Origin: DASUAO01 sp035763745
GTDB taxonomy: Bacteria > Actinomycetota > Acidimicrobiia > IMCC26256 > PALSA-555
Reading direction: 5' to 3'
Length of the DNA stretch: 64,000 nucleotides
NCBI GenBank assembly: GCA_035763745.1
Contig: DASUAO010000043.1
Span: forward strand, 1-64,000
A program made the position numbers and the translations under genes. Every line of letters starts with the position of its first letter. The stretch's first letter is position 1. This document shows, piece after piece, positions 1 to 8,013 of the stretch. The notes beneath the pieces are model-generated. The model was not told the DNA's origin and searched no databases. It saw only the letters and a program-made list of their open reading frames with translations.

Positions 1-639
1 TTCGCACCCTCCGAAGGCGAGCGCCCGGATCGCGTCTTCGACGCGCTTGTACGGCGTCAGTCGCCCGACGACTGCCGCCGTCGGGCCGGTCGTCACGTCA
101 ACGCCGAGATCGCGCCAGTGCTCGGCGGCCCCGGCCCGGTCGGCGGGACGGACCGATGGGCGCGGCGGGGCGAGGACCGGGGCATCGGGGAGGCCGATCG
201 ACTCCACGACGGCGCGTGACGTCCCGACGACGAGGTCGACCCGCCGGGCGAGGAGCCTCCCGAGCCTGCGGTCGTGAGAGAAGTCGTGCTTTGCCCACAC
301 CGTCGGTGTCGCGCTCCTCCGGCGCGCGACGGCGGCGACGGCGGCGGCCTTGACGCCGTTCGCGAGGAGCACGTCCGGGGCGTGGGCGCGCAGCGCCCGC
401 GGAAGACGAAGTCCGGCCCGCGCGATCGCGCCCGCGCTCGGGCCGGTGGTGAGCACGGCAGTGGGGATCCCGCGCCGTGCGTAGTCGTCGCGCAGCGGTC
501 CTTCGCGCAGCATGATCACTCGGGGCTCGAGGCCCTCTGCCACGTCGAGGAGCTCGAGGAGCCATCGCTCGGCCCCGCCCCGCACGCCGTACGGGTCGAT
601 GACGGTCACGCGCAGCGGCACCTCGCGCATCGGGCCCAT
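1..639 (-). CDS. Glycosyltransferase family 4, C-terminal end cut by window edge
   Basis: GT-B fold sugar transferase, probably acting at the cytoplasmic face on a surface glycan. The 213 visible residues start with a GT4-type N-terminus (YGVRGGAERWLLELL), contain NGVKAAAVAAVARR and a KHDFSHD segment, and reach the hinge of the second domain (AAVVGRLTPYKRVEDAI), where the window ends. The EX7E donor-binding motif would lie off the edge. ATG at 639 is the first start after the stop of the neighbouring GT4 gene (8 nt gap); ATG at 630 is an alternative. The two GT4 genes are co-directional and almost certainly one operon. Donor and acceptor cannot be told. Confidence 0.85.
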   Translation of the reverse strand, partial: MGPMREVPLRVTVIDPYGVRGGAERWLLELLDVAEGLEPRVIMLREGPLRDDYARRGIPTAVLTTGPSAGAIARAGLRLPRALRAHAPDVLLANGVKAAAVAAVARRRSATPTVWAKHDFSHDRRLGRLLARRVDLVVGTSRAVVESIGLPDAPVLAPPRPSVRPADRAGAAEHWRDLGVDVTTGPTAAVVGRLTPYKRVEDAIRALAFGGCE

Positions 640-647
640 GCCGGGAG

Positions 648-1769
648 TCACCGCGCCCGCGTCGAGGACCCGTGGTCGCGTACGGCGTCGGTGAGCACGT
701 CGGCGACCCTGTCGCCCCAGCCGGCGCTGTCGAACCTGGCGGCGCGGGCACGGGCGCGCGCGGCTTCCGAGCTCCGCAGGCCCGAGTCCTCGAGCCGTTC
801 GATGATCGCCGCTCCGAGTTCCGACACGCTCCCGACGGGCACGATCGCGCCGACTGCATCGGGGCCGTCGCCCACGACCTCGCGCATCCCGTCGGCATCG
901 GTCGCGACGATGCTGCATCCGCAGGCGAGTGCCTCCAGGGCCACGAACGAGAGACCCTCCCACCGGGCCGGCAGCGCGACGACGTCGGCCGCGACGAGCC
1001 AGTCGCGGACGTCGCGGCGATCGCCGACGAGGCGGACCCCGGGTTCGTCGCTCTGCTCGAGCTCGGACCGCAGCGGTCCTTCCCCGACGAGCACGAGGGT
1101 CGCGTCAGGGATCGACCGGCGTACCGCCGACCACGCCCGCACGAGCACGTCCTGGCCCTTCTGCTCGGCGAGGCGACCGACGCACACGACGGTCGGGCCG
1201 TCGAGATCGAAGGCGCCACGGATCTGGGAACGCTCCTCGGATGTGGCCGGGGAGAGGGCGTCGAGATCGACCGCGTTCGGCACGACCCGCCAGGTTCCCC
1301 GGATCCCGGCGTGGGCCCCCCGCGTTCGCTCGGACTCGCCCACGCACAGGAACACGTCCGTCCACCGGGCCGCTCGGCGTTCCCACGCGCGCGCGGCCCG
1401 TCGTGCGACCGACCCCCCGACGAGGAAGGACCACGCGTGGGGGGAGAACACCGTCGGGAGCGCCCCCCGGAGCGCGAGGCGACCGGCGAGGCCGGCCTTC
1501 GAGGAGTGCAGGTGCACGACATCGGGGACACTGTCCCGGGCGATTCGCCCGATCGACCGCGTCTCGGACCAGAGATCGAGCGAGGGGCCGCGCCGAGCAT
1601 CCCATCGATGGTGACGGGCGCCGTGATTGGCGCAGAGCGCCTCCAGCTCGGCGTTCGGCGGGCTCGCGACCGAGACGTCCCAGCCGCGGGCGGTCTGGTC
1701 GCCGACGAGGGCTCGTAGGTACCGACCGACCCCTTCCGTAGTCGCCTGCGAGGCGTGGAGGACGCGCAT
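648..1769 (-). CDS. Glycosyltransferase family 4
   Basis: A 373-residue GT-B transferase. The N-terminus is MRVLHASQATTEGVGRYL (Gly-rich acceptor-domain loop). HLHSSKAGLAGRLALRG and VPNAVDLD follow, then the donor-domain hinge VVCVGRLAEQKGQDVLV, and the EX7E motif EGLSFVALE followed by ALACGCSIVATDADGM. ATG 1769 was chosen because the frame upstream reads only low-complexity Arg/Ser. It is followed after 8 nt by a second GT4 gene and is divergent from the ligase-type membrane gene at 1883, which fits a polysaccharide locus. It resembles GT4 enzymes of exopolysaccharide clusters; sugar specificity is unknown. Confidence 0.92.
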   Translation of the reverse strand: MRVLHASQATTEGVGRYLRALVGDQTARGWDVSVASPPNAELEALCANHGARHHRWDARRGPSLDLWSETRSIGRIARDSVPDVVHLHSSKAGLAGRLALRGALPTVFSPHAWSFLVGGSVARRAARAWERRAARWTDVFLCVGESERTRGAHAGIRGTWRVVPNAVDLDALSPATSEERSQIRGAFDLDGPTVVCVGRLAEQKGQDVLVRAWSAVRRSIPDATLVLVGEGPLRSELEQSDEPGVRLVGDRRDVRDWLVAADVVALPARWEGLSFVALEALACGCSIVATDADGMREVVGDGPDAVGAIVPVGSVSELGAAIIERLEDSGLRSSEAARARARAARFDSAGWGDRVADVLTDAVRDHGSSTRAR

Positions 1770-1846
1770 CACAGGGCCGGGAGTCTCGTCGGAACCTGCT
1801 CTGAGCCGCGGCCCGCCGGGTCCGCGCGTTCCATGAAGCCGGAACT

Positions 1847-1852
1847 TAGTCT
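1847..1852 (+). promoter_or_regulatory. -10 hexamer TAGTCT, O-antigen-ligase-type gene
   Basis: TAnnnT hexamer 30 nt before the GTG at 1883, so this gene would have a short leader. The leader contains ATG TCG CAG TGA (1875-1886), whose stop overlaps the GTG as GTGA. Confidence 0.45.
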
Positions 1853-1882
1853 GACGCGAACGACCGCCCCGGGAATGTCGCA

Positions 1883-3337
1883 GTGAGGAGTGCGCGGATC
1901 GTGTTGGCTCGCCCGAGTCCGTCGCTGACGTTCGCCACGACCGGCGCGGCCCCCGTGGTCCGCGCCATCGTGCTCGCAGGCGCGGCCGCGTTGACCGGAC
2001 TCGCGTTCGGGATGCTGGGCGCCGAGGCAGGGCCGTGGACGATGGTCGCGATTCCCGCGGCGGCACTGTGGTTCTCTGCCGTCCTCGTTCGACCCGTGTG
2101 GGCGATCGTGGCGGTGTTCGTCTCGCTCCCCGTCGCGCTCTCCAGTCTCCCGATCGGCGGGCTCCAGGTCGTCGACGTGGTCAGCATCGTCGTCGTCCTC
2201 GCGATGACGCTGGCCGTGCTCCTGGGGCACGCGAAGTTGCGCCTCGCCGTGCCCGCGTTCGGCTGGGGACTCGCGTTGTGCACCGCCGGTGTCCTCGCAG
2301 TCCCGGGGGCGGTCGACGTGACGGTCGCGACCACTCGCATGGTGAATGTCATCGTGGGTTTCCTGCTCGCGATCGCTCTGGTCGCGGCTTGCCAGCGTTT
2401 GGTCGATCTGCGGATCCTGGTCGCCGCGCTCCTCGGCGCCGGCATCGTGATGACGCTCCTCGCCCTCCAGAGCCTCTCGGAGATCCGGCCCGCGGCCGGA
2501 GGCCTCGTCGTGCGGGGCCGCGCGACCGGCGTGTTCGGCGACCCGAACGAGCTCGGCTCGTTCACCGTGATCCTCCTGATGGTCGGGCTCGGGACGGCGC
2601 TCGCGAAGGTCCGCACGTCGATGCGGGTCATGGCCGTCGTGGCGACGCTGCTCGCGACGGCCGGACTCGCCGTCTCGTTGTCCCGGGGCGCATGGATCGG
2701 CGCGGCGCTCGGGGTCGTCGGCCTCATGGTCCTGTTGCCCGGCTCGCGACGGACCCTCGTGGGAGTCCTGATGAGCGTCGCCGTCCTCGGTCTGGCGTTC
2801 GGTCTCCTCCAACCGGACCAACCGGCAGTGCAGGTGGTGCGGGACCGGCTGGGTTCGGTCACGGGCGCCACCAACAGCCCTTACGACCGACGGCCGGAAA
2901 TCTGGGCGGAGGCCGTGCGGGAGATCAACGAGCGACCGGTCTTCGGGTTCGGCCCGGGAACGTTCGTGATCGCGTCGCGACGATCGGCCTCCGAGTCGCG
3001 CACGATCGCGGCCGTCCACGCCCACAACGTGTTGCTGACCGTTGGCGCCGAGTCCGGCGTGCCTGCGGTTGGGTTCCTCGTCGGTCTCACGCTCGCGGTC
3101 GGGATCGCCGCGCTCCGGGCAACCCGCCGGCTACGGCGCGCCCCGGAGGGCGCGCTCGTCGCCGGCGCTGCTGCGGCACTGTTCGGCGAGGTCGGGCACG
3201 GGCTGATCGACAACACCTACAACAACCCGATGCTCCTTGGGCTCATGTGGGCCCTGACGGGCATTGTGCTCGCGGGCGACCAGCTCGCAGCCAGACCCGC
3301 GGCATCGGCGTCGGCTCGACCCGCGCGCCTCGCGTGA
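1883..3337 (+). CDS. O-antigen ligase / Wzy-type polysaccharide polymerase-like membrane protein
   Basis: A 484-residue polytopic protein of the WaaL/Wzy (O-antigen ligase) superfamily, expected to join or polymerise lipid-linked glycans on the outer face of the membrane. About ten or more hydrophobic segments are visible. Family landmarks are ATGVFGDPNELGSF and SLSRGAWIG in the first half, then the large external loop with RPEIWAEAVREINERPVFGFGPGTF and HAHNVLLTVGAESGVPAVGFL. Its His and Arg residues correspond to those used by WaaL-type enzymes. The GTG start gives a short cytoplasmic N-terminus. It is divergent from the GT4 pair. Whether it is a ligase or a polymerase cannot be decided from sequence. 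Confidence 0.85.
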   Translation: MRSARIVLARPSPSLTFATTGAAPVVRAIVLAGAAALTGLAFGMLGAEAGPWTMVAIPAAALWFSAVLVRPVWAIVAVFVSLPVALSSLPIGGLQVVDVVSIVVVLAMTLAVLLGHAKLRLAVPAFGWGLALCTAGVLAVPGAVDVTVATTRMVNVIVGFLLAIALVAACQRLVDLRILVAALLGAGIVMTLLALQSLSEIRPAAGGLVVRGRATGVFGDPNELGSFTVILLMVGLGTALAKVRTSMRVMAVVATLLATAGLAVSLSRGAWIGAALGVVGLMVLLPGSRRTLVGVLMSVAVLGLAFGLLQPDQPAVQVVRDRLGSVTGATNSPYDRRPEIWAEAVREINERPVFGFGPGTFVIASRRSASESRTIAAVHAHNVLLTVGAESGVPAVGFLVGLTLAVGIAALRATRRLRRAPEGALVAGAAAALFGEVGHGLIDNTYNNPMLLGLMWALTGIVLAGDQLAARPAASASARPARLA

Positions 3338-3623
3338 TCCCCGTGCGATCCGCCCCGGTTGCCCCAGCGCGTTCGTCCCGGCGCGTCACCTCCGACGGCG
3401 TCGGACACCAGCCTCGTTCCTGCTTCGGGGGAGTGCGCGATGCTTTGCGACTCCGTGACACAGTGCGCGGCGATCGCGCACCGATCCCGCGGAGCCTGGC
3501 GCGACGTGTGACGGGCCATCGGGGGTGCCTGCACTCGAAGCTGATCGGGATCCGGATCGCTCACACGGTGCGTCGGACGCTTGGCCCGGTGTCGTCCTCT
3601 GACTCCAACGACGAGGCGACGTA
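3338..3623. other. Intergenic spacer with no recognisable gene
   Basis: A stretch of 286 bases between the ligase-type gene and the dehydrogenase. All long frames here are GC-rich shadows without a family signature. A weak Shine-Dalgarno-like GAGG (about 3613-3616) precedes the GTG at 3624. I see no terminator with a T tract and no clear promoter. Confidence 0.5.
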
Positions 3624-4703
3624 GTGCGCCGGAGCGTGACGCTGATCCCCGGTGATGGCATCGGTCAGTCCGTGACCGACGCGGCATGTCGAGTGCTCGA
3701 CGCGACGGGCGTCGATCTCGAGTGGGACCGGCATCTGGTGGGGGCGCCCGCCCTGGAGCGCGGTGCGGAGAGCCCGCTCCCGGAGAGTGTCCTCGCGTCG
3801 ATCAGGGAACATGGCCTTGCGTTGAAGGGGCCGGTTGCGACGCCGTCCGGCTCGGGATTCCGGTCGGTCAACGTCGCCTTGAGGCGGGAGCTCGATCTCT
3901 TCGCACAAGTGCGACCCTGCCGCTCACGTCGTTCGACGCCAGGGCTGCGGACCGCCGACATCGACGTGGTCGTCGTTCGCGAGACGACCGAGGACCTCTA
4001 CTCCGGGATCGAGTACGCGTCGGGTGAGCCAGCCACGCGAGAGCTGATCGCATGGCTCACGACCCACGGCGCCGCTGTTCACCCCGACGCGGGGATCTCG
4101 ATCAAGCCGATCTCGGGATCCGCCTCGCGGCGAATGCTCGACTTCGCGTTCTCGTGGGCCCGAGATCAAGGCCGACGACGCGTGACGATCGTCCACAAGG
4201 CGACGGTGATGCGCGCGACCGATGGCCTGTTCGTGACCACTGCTCGGGAGGTGTCACGGGAGCATCCCGGCATCGACGTCGACGAGCGACAGGTGGACCT
4301 CACGGCTGCGCTCCTCGTCGCCCGGCCCGAGGAGCTCGACGTGCTGGTGATGCCGAACCAGTACGGCGACATCCTCTCGGATGTCGCGGCTGCGATGATC
4401 GGCGGCGTGGGTCTCGCACCGGGCGCGAACTACGGCGACGCGGTGGCGATGTTCGAGCCCGCTCACGGGACGGCGCCGCGGATCGCCGATCGCGGCATCG
4501 CCAACCCGGTCGCCACCATCCTCTCCGGCGCGCTGCTCCTCCGGCACATCGGCGAAGCCGACGCAGCCGACCGAGTGGAACGCGCGGTCGACGAAGTGCT
4601 TGCCGACGGCGAGCGGGTGACCTACGACCTGCGCCCCGGACGTGACCTCTCCGGTGCTGCGACGACGTCCGAGATGACGGACGCGATCATCGAGCGTCTC
4701 TGA
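3624..4703 (+). CDS. Isocitrate/isopropylmalate dehydrogenase family enzyme
   Basis: A 359-residue beta-decarboxylating dehydrogenase, using NAD(P) and a divalent metal to oxidise and decarboxylate a 2-hydroxy-3-carboxy acid. Seen in order: LIPGDGIGQSV at the N-terminus, LKGPVATP, FRSVNVALRRELDLFAQVRP (substrate arginines), RETTEDLYSGIEY, IVHKATVMRATDGLF (catalytic Lys), GDILSDVAAAMIGG (metal Asp residues) and FEPAHGTAPRIA. The substrate-loop sequence is nearest to NAD-dependent isocitrate dehydrogenases, but homoisocitrate, isopropylmalate or tartrate dehydrogenase cannot be excluded. It overlaps the convergent oxygenase gene by 17 nt and sits inside an accessory biosynthetic region, so a pathway-specific role is possible. 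Confidence 0.85.
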   Translation: MRRSVTLIPGDGIGQSVTDAACRVLDATGVDLEWDRHLVGAPALERGAESPLPESVLASIREHGLALKGPVATPSGSGFRSVNVALRRELDLFAQVRPCRSRRSTPGLRTADIDVVVVRETTEDLYSGIEYASGEPATRELIAWLTTHGAAVHPDAGISIKPISGSASRRMLDFAFSWARDQGRRRVTIVHKATVMRATDGLFVTTAREVSREHPGIDVDERQVDLTAALLVARPEELDVLVMPNQYGDILSDVAAAMIGGVGLAPGANYGDAVAMFEPAHGTAPRIADRGIANPVATILSGALLLRHIGEADAADRVERAVDEVLADGERVTYDLRPGRDLSGAATTSEMTDAIIERL

Positions 4704-5655
4704 GCAGATCGACGGCTCCCCGTCGAGCGAGTCGGCGCACCGCGGACGTGGTGGCGGGGCCGCACCGATCGACCAGCTCGCCGAGCGTCGCGACGCCGTC
4801 GAGCGTCCGGAGCACGGAGAACTCCTGGTCGGAGACGGGGAAGGGGGGCACACCCCAGACGTTGGCGACGAGGAACTCGGGCCATCCCTCGCGACGATGC
4901 TCGCGATTGACGGAGTCGAAGCGCCGGGCGAGCGTCGGGATCGAGCGGAGCAGCATGGCCTCGTCACCTGTCTCGGCCACGGCGAGGGTCTCGGCCCGAC
5001 GGGCCGCAGTGTTCGGATCCTCCCCCAGAGGATCGCACCCGAAGTCGTTGAGCTTCACGTAGACCACCGTCGTCCCGGCAGCACCGCGGCGGAGGTGCCA
5101 CATCGACGATCCGGGGAAGATGACCACGTCGCCGGGGCGATCATGGATCGTGACCTCGGGTGCTCCGTCGAGCACGACCTCCGGCAGCTGCGCCGGCTCG
5201 AGGCTCTCGCGGAGGCGGGCGTCGAGGTAGGGGTTCTCGCCGCGGTCGGTCTCGGGGAAGAGCACGAGGTGCGAGCCCTCGGGCGACTCGATGGTGAGGC
5301 CCACGGAAATCTGCGATGCATAGCGGTCCTTGTGGGCGGTGGGGCAGGGGTCGGCATCGGGTCGATAGGACTTGATGTGCCGTTCCGAGAGCGTCATGGC
5401 GTCGCGCCTGAGACCACACAGCGGCGCCACGACGTCGAACAGCTCCGCGTCCCACGTCATCCCCTCCCCGAGCTCGACGAGTCGCTGGTCCTTCTCGCCC
5501 CGGAGTCCCTTGCCGCGGAGCGGTGCCGCCGTGCGCGCCTCGTCGATCTGGCGGCGGATCTCCACGAGGTAGTCGCGGTGCAGACCCCCGACGAGGTGCA
5601 CCCAGCCGTGCTCGGAATACGACGCGCGGGCGTCGTCGAGATCGAAGTCGAACAT
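4687..5655 (-). CDS. PhyH-type Fe(II)/2-oxoglutarate oxygenase-like protein with extra C-terminal domain
   Basis: A 322-residue protein. The cupin-like core carries an HxD...H iron site: His108-Lys-Asp110 (in PTAHKDRY) and His187 (in PGSSMWHLRRG). Lys201 in VVYVKLND may bind 2-oxoglutarate. From about residue 271 a separate 50-residue segment (FPVSDQEFSVLRTLDGVATL...) looks like the small winged-helix/PqqD-type domain seen in peptide-modifying systems. ATG 5655 is 2 nt after the stop of the ATP-grasp gene, so the two are translationally linked. It probably hydroxylates the product of the upstream ligases; the substrate is unknown. The domain assignment at the C-terminus is inference. Confidence 0.75.
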   Translation of the reverse strand: MFDFDLDDARASYSEHGWVHLVGGLHRDYLVEIRRQIDEARTAAPLRGKGLRGEKDQRLVELGEGMTWDAELFDVVAPLCGLRRDAMTLSERHIKSYRPDADPCPTAHKDRYASQISVGLTIESPEGSHLVLFPETDRGENPYLDARLRESLEPAQLPEVVLDGAPEVTIHDRPGDVVIFPGSSMWHLRRGAAGTTVVYVKLNDFGCDPLGEDPNTAARRAETLAVAETGDEAMLLRSIPTLARRFDSVNREHRREGWPEFLVANVWGVPPFPVSDQEFSVLRTLDGVATLGELVDRCGPATTSAVRRLARRGAVDLLRDAR

Positions 5656-5657
5656 CT

Positions 5658-6812
5658 TCACGCCGGTCGTCCTTTCAGCAGACGGCGCAGGATCGGGACC
5701 GCGACCCTGGTCGCACCCATTGGATCGGCAACCAGGGCGTGGTAGTGAAGCCCCGGTGTCCCGTTGACCTCGAGGATCGCCCCCCCGACGGATTCGAGGG
5801 AGCGGGACGGGTCCGGGGTCATGAGCTCGACCGCCGCGAGGCGCAGCCCGATCGCATCGACGGCGCGGCGGGCATCGGCCAGGAGGGCTGGTGCCAGCGC
5901 GTCCGCCGGGACCGTCTCGTTGTCGTGAGCAGCGTTCTCGTTGGCTGTGGACTTGAGGACCACGGTGGTCCCGTCCGGTGGGACCGACCGCAGCGTCCAA
6001 CCGCCGCGGCGGAGGGCCAGCACGCAGTCGAGGTCGACCTGGAGGAACGACATCCCCGATCGGCCACCGCTGGCTGCTCGTCGGCCGTTCTCGGCCTCGA
6101 CGAGCGCGGCGACGGTGGAACGGCCGTCCCCCACGACTCGGGGCGGTCGGCGGCGCAGCACATCCAGCAGCGCACCCTCCAAGAAGAGCAGCCGGTACTC
6201 GTCGCCGACGACCATCTGCTCCAGCAGCATGCGGTCGTCCCAGCGCGACGCCCGAAGGCGGGCTCGCTGGAAGTCGTCGGGAGTGACGACGCCACAGGTC
6301 ACACCGCTTCCGCCGGACGTGCCCCGCGCGGGCTTGACGACGCAGGGACCCGCGATGTCCGACAGAAACTCGAGCCCGGACTGCACGTCGGACTCGTCCA
6401 TCTCGATCCCCCGGGGGAGTGGAACTCCTGCCTCCGAGAGGAGCCGCTGGGCCAGGGACTTGTCGAGCGCGAGCTCCAGGGAGACCTGATCGTCGATCTG
6501 CACGTGATGGAACCTCACGACGGTCGTCCGGTCGCCGTCGTGGAGCTCGAGGTGCTCTTCGTCGAGGACCTGCAACGTGGCACCCACCTCGTCGGCCGCC
6601 TCCTGCCAGATCTCCAGGTAGATGGCTCGCCGGGCGGCAGGCGCCCACGTGCGCGAGGCCGCGAGTGACGTCCGCTGTCCATAGGTTCCGCGGATGCCGA
6701 GCTCCCGCAGGAGATCGAGCCGGGTGGCGAGGAGCCGGCCGGTCGGGCCGAGGGTCGCGATCGCGGTCAGCAGCCGGGTTCCGATGCCGACGGATCGCGC
6801 CGAAGCGTTCAC
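5658..6812 (-). CDS. Stand-alone ATP-grasp ligase related to cyanophycin synthetase
   Basis: A 384-residue carboxylate-amine ligase that should activate a carboxylate as acyl phosphate and form an amide. The ATP-grasp domain begins near DKSLAQRLLSEAGVPLPRG (residues 117-134), with Lys160 in VVKPARGTSGGSG, then RRPPRVVGDGRSTVAAL (221-237), which is typical of cyanophycin synthetase (CphA). The metal-binding pair is Glu348/Asn350 in ILEVNGTPG. The Mur-ligase half and the N-terminal domain of CphA are absent, so it cannot make cyanophycin by the usual route. It lies 10 nt after a second ATP-grasp gene and 2 nt before an oxygenase gene. Confidence 0.85.
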   Translation of the reverse strand: MNASARSVGIGTRLLTAIATLGPTGRLLATRLDLLRELGIRGTYGQRTSLAASRTWAPAARRAIYLEIWQEAADEVGATLQVLDEEHLELHDGDRTTVVRFHHVQIDDQVSLELALDKSLAQRLLSEAGVPLPRGIEMDESDVQSGLEFLSDIAGPCVVKPARGTSGGSGVTCGVVTPDDFQRARLRASRWDDRMLLEQMVVGDEYRLLFLEGALLDVLRRRPPRVVGDGRSTVAALVEAENGRRAASGGRSGMSFLQVDLDCVLALRRGGWTLRSVPPDGTTVVLKSTANENAAHDNETVPADALAPALLADARRAVDAIGLRLAAVELMTPDPSRSLESVGGAILEVNGTPGLHYHALVADPMGATRVAVPILRRLLKGRPA

Positions 6813-6822
6813 CGGGTGCCCT

Positions 6823-8013
6823 TCACATGCCGCGGCGGAACCGGCCCCGCACCGCCCGCCACAACCGACCGAGGAACGGCCAGAAGCTGCCGAGGGCCGG
6901 CATCGGGTCGCGGAACGAGAACACGGCCAGGTGCTGGCGGTGCGCCAGGCTCCGGACCCAGCGCCAGAACGTGAGCTCGCCCGCCTTCCGGTAGTCGCGG
7001 AAGGCGCGTACGTCCTCGACCGGGTGCCACTGGCGGACGGAGGAGCGGAAGTTCGACGTGTCGGGGAGCTGATCCCCGGTGACTCGGCAGTAGGAGAACC
7101 AGGCCAGGTCGATGCCGGCGATCCTGATCTGCTCGTTCGCTGCGGTGATCCGGAGGTTGCACTCGATCACCTTCAATGTGCCGTCGCGCGCGTCTCGCTT
7201 GAACTCGACGTTTCCGAGGCCGCGCAGCCCGAGCGCGGTGAAGAGCCGGAGCCCGAGCTCGGCGGCCTCCGGCTCGTCGTGGGTGACGTGGTAGGTGCCG
7301 GTTCCGAAGTGGATCGGGAGTTGGCGCAACTTGCGCTTCGTGAGGTGGAGCAGCGGAGCGCCGTGTTCGTCGAAGTAGCTGTAGTAGGAGCAGAAGCTGT
7401 CGTCGGGGCCCGGGACGATCTCGGTCGCGAGCACCCCACCCGAAGGCGCCTCGACCGCGGTCCACACCGCAATGAGCTCGTCGGGCGAGTCGACGATCAC
7501 GGCCATTTCCTTGAGCGTCGAGCGGTGGGAGTGTATCGGCTTCAACGCGAGTGGGAAGCGGAACCGCGAGGCCACCTCGGCGGCATCGTCGGAGTCATGG
7601 ATCCGCCGGGTCAGCGGTGCATCGGCCCCGACGTCGGCGAACCGTTCCGCAGCGCGACCCTTGTCGAGCATCGCGAGCAGGAGGTCGTCGTTGGCCTCCT
7701 GCGCGCGGTGCCCCATCGCTTCGATCTCTGCTCGATGCCGGGCGATGAACTCGAGCCCGTTGTCCCCGCACGCGATGAGCACGGCCGGCCGGTGTGCTCT
7801 CTTGAGTGCGTCGAACCACTGTGGAGCGATCTCGTCCGGCACGACCGAGACCGCGGACGCCACGTAGCGGGATCTGCACACCGGTGTCGGGATCGGGGAC
7901 TCGGCGAAGGCGTGCACCGCGATGCCGCGTCGACCGAGTGCTCGCGCGGCGGACAGGGCGCTCGCCTGGCCGCCAAGCAGGACCGCGGGAGCAGGCTCAG
8001 TGTTGTTCGTCAC
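6823..8013 (-). CDS. ATP-grasp carboxylate-amine ligase
   Basis: A 396-residue protein of the carbamoyl-phosphate-synthase-like ATP-grasp superfamily. It has an N-terminal Rossmann-like pre-ATP domain (PAVLLGGQASALSAARALGRRG), FRFPLALKPIHSHRSTLKEM with the ATP-binding Lys, TEIVPGPDD and VIECNLRITAANEQ with the metal Glu/Asn. The distal part ends in a basic, aromatic tail. GTG 8013 was chosen: it overlaps the upstream RraA-like gene by 17 nt and places the Rossmann strand near the N-terminus; an ATG at 8094 would add 27 unsupported residues. It is likely to form an amide or peptide bond in the same pathway as the downstream ATP-grasp. Confidence 0.82.
   Translation of the reverse strand: MTNNTEPAPAVLLGGQASALSAARALGRRGIAVHAFAESPIPTPVCRSRYVASAVSVVPDEIAPQWFDALKRAHRPAVLIACGDNGLEFIARHRAEIEAMGHRAQEANDDLLLAMLDKGRAAERFADVGADAPLTRRIHDSDDAAEVASRFRFPLALKPIHSHRSTLKEMAVIVDSPDELIAVWTAVEAPSGGVLATEIVPGPDDSFCSYYSYFDEHGAPLLHLTKRKLRQLPIHFGTGTYHVTHDEPEAAELGLRLFTALGLRGLGNVEFKRDARDGTLKVIECNLRITAANEQIRIAGIDLAWFSYCRVTGDQLPDTSNFRSSVRQWHPVEDVRAFRDYRKAGELTFWRWVRSLAHRQHLAVFSFRDPMPALGSFWPFLGRLWRAVRGRFRRGM

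Noticed and set aside
98..1600. Long minus-strand Arg/Pro/Ser-rich frame across both GT4 genes.
   Set aside because: The other frame on the same strand reads clear GT4 proteins with EX7E and hinge motifs; this one is low-complexity.
5658..6812. Cyanophycin synthetase.
   Set aside because: Only the ATP-grasp part is present; the Mur-ligase half needed for the second amino-acid addition is missing, and no cyanophycinase is nearby.
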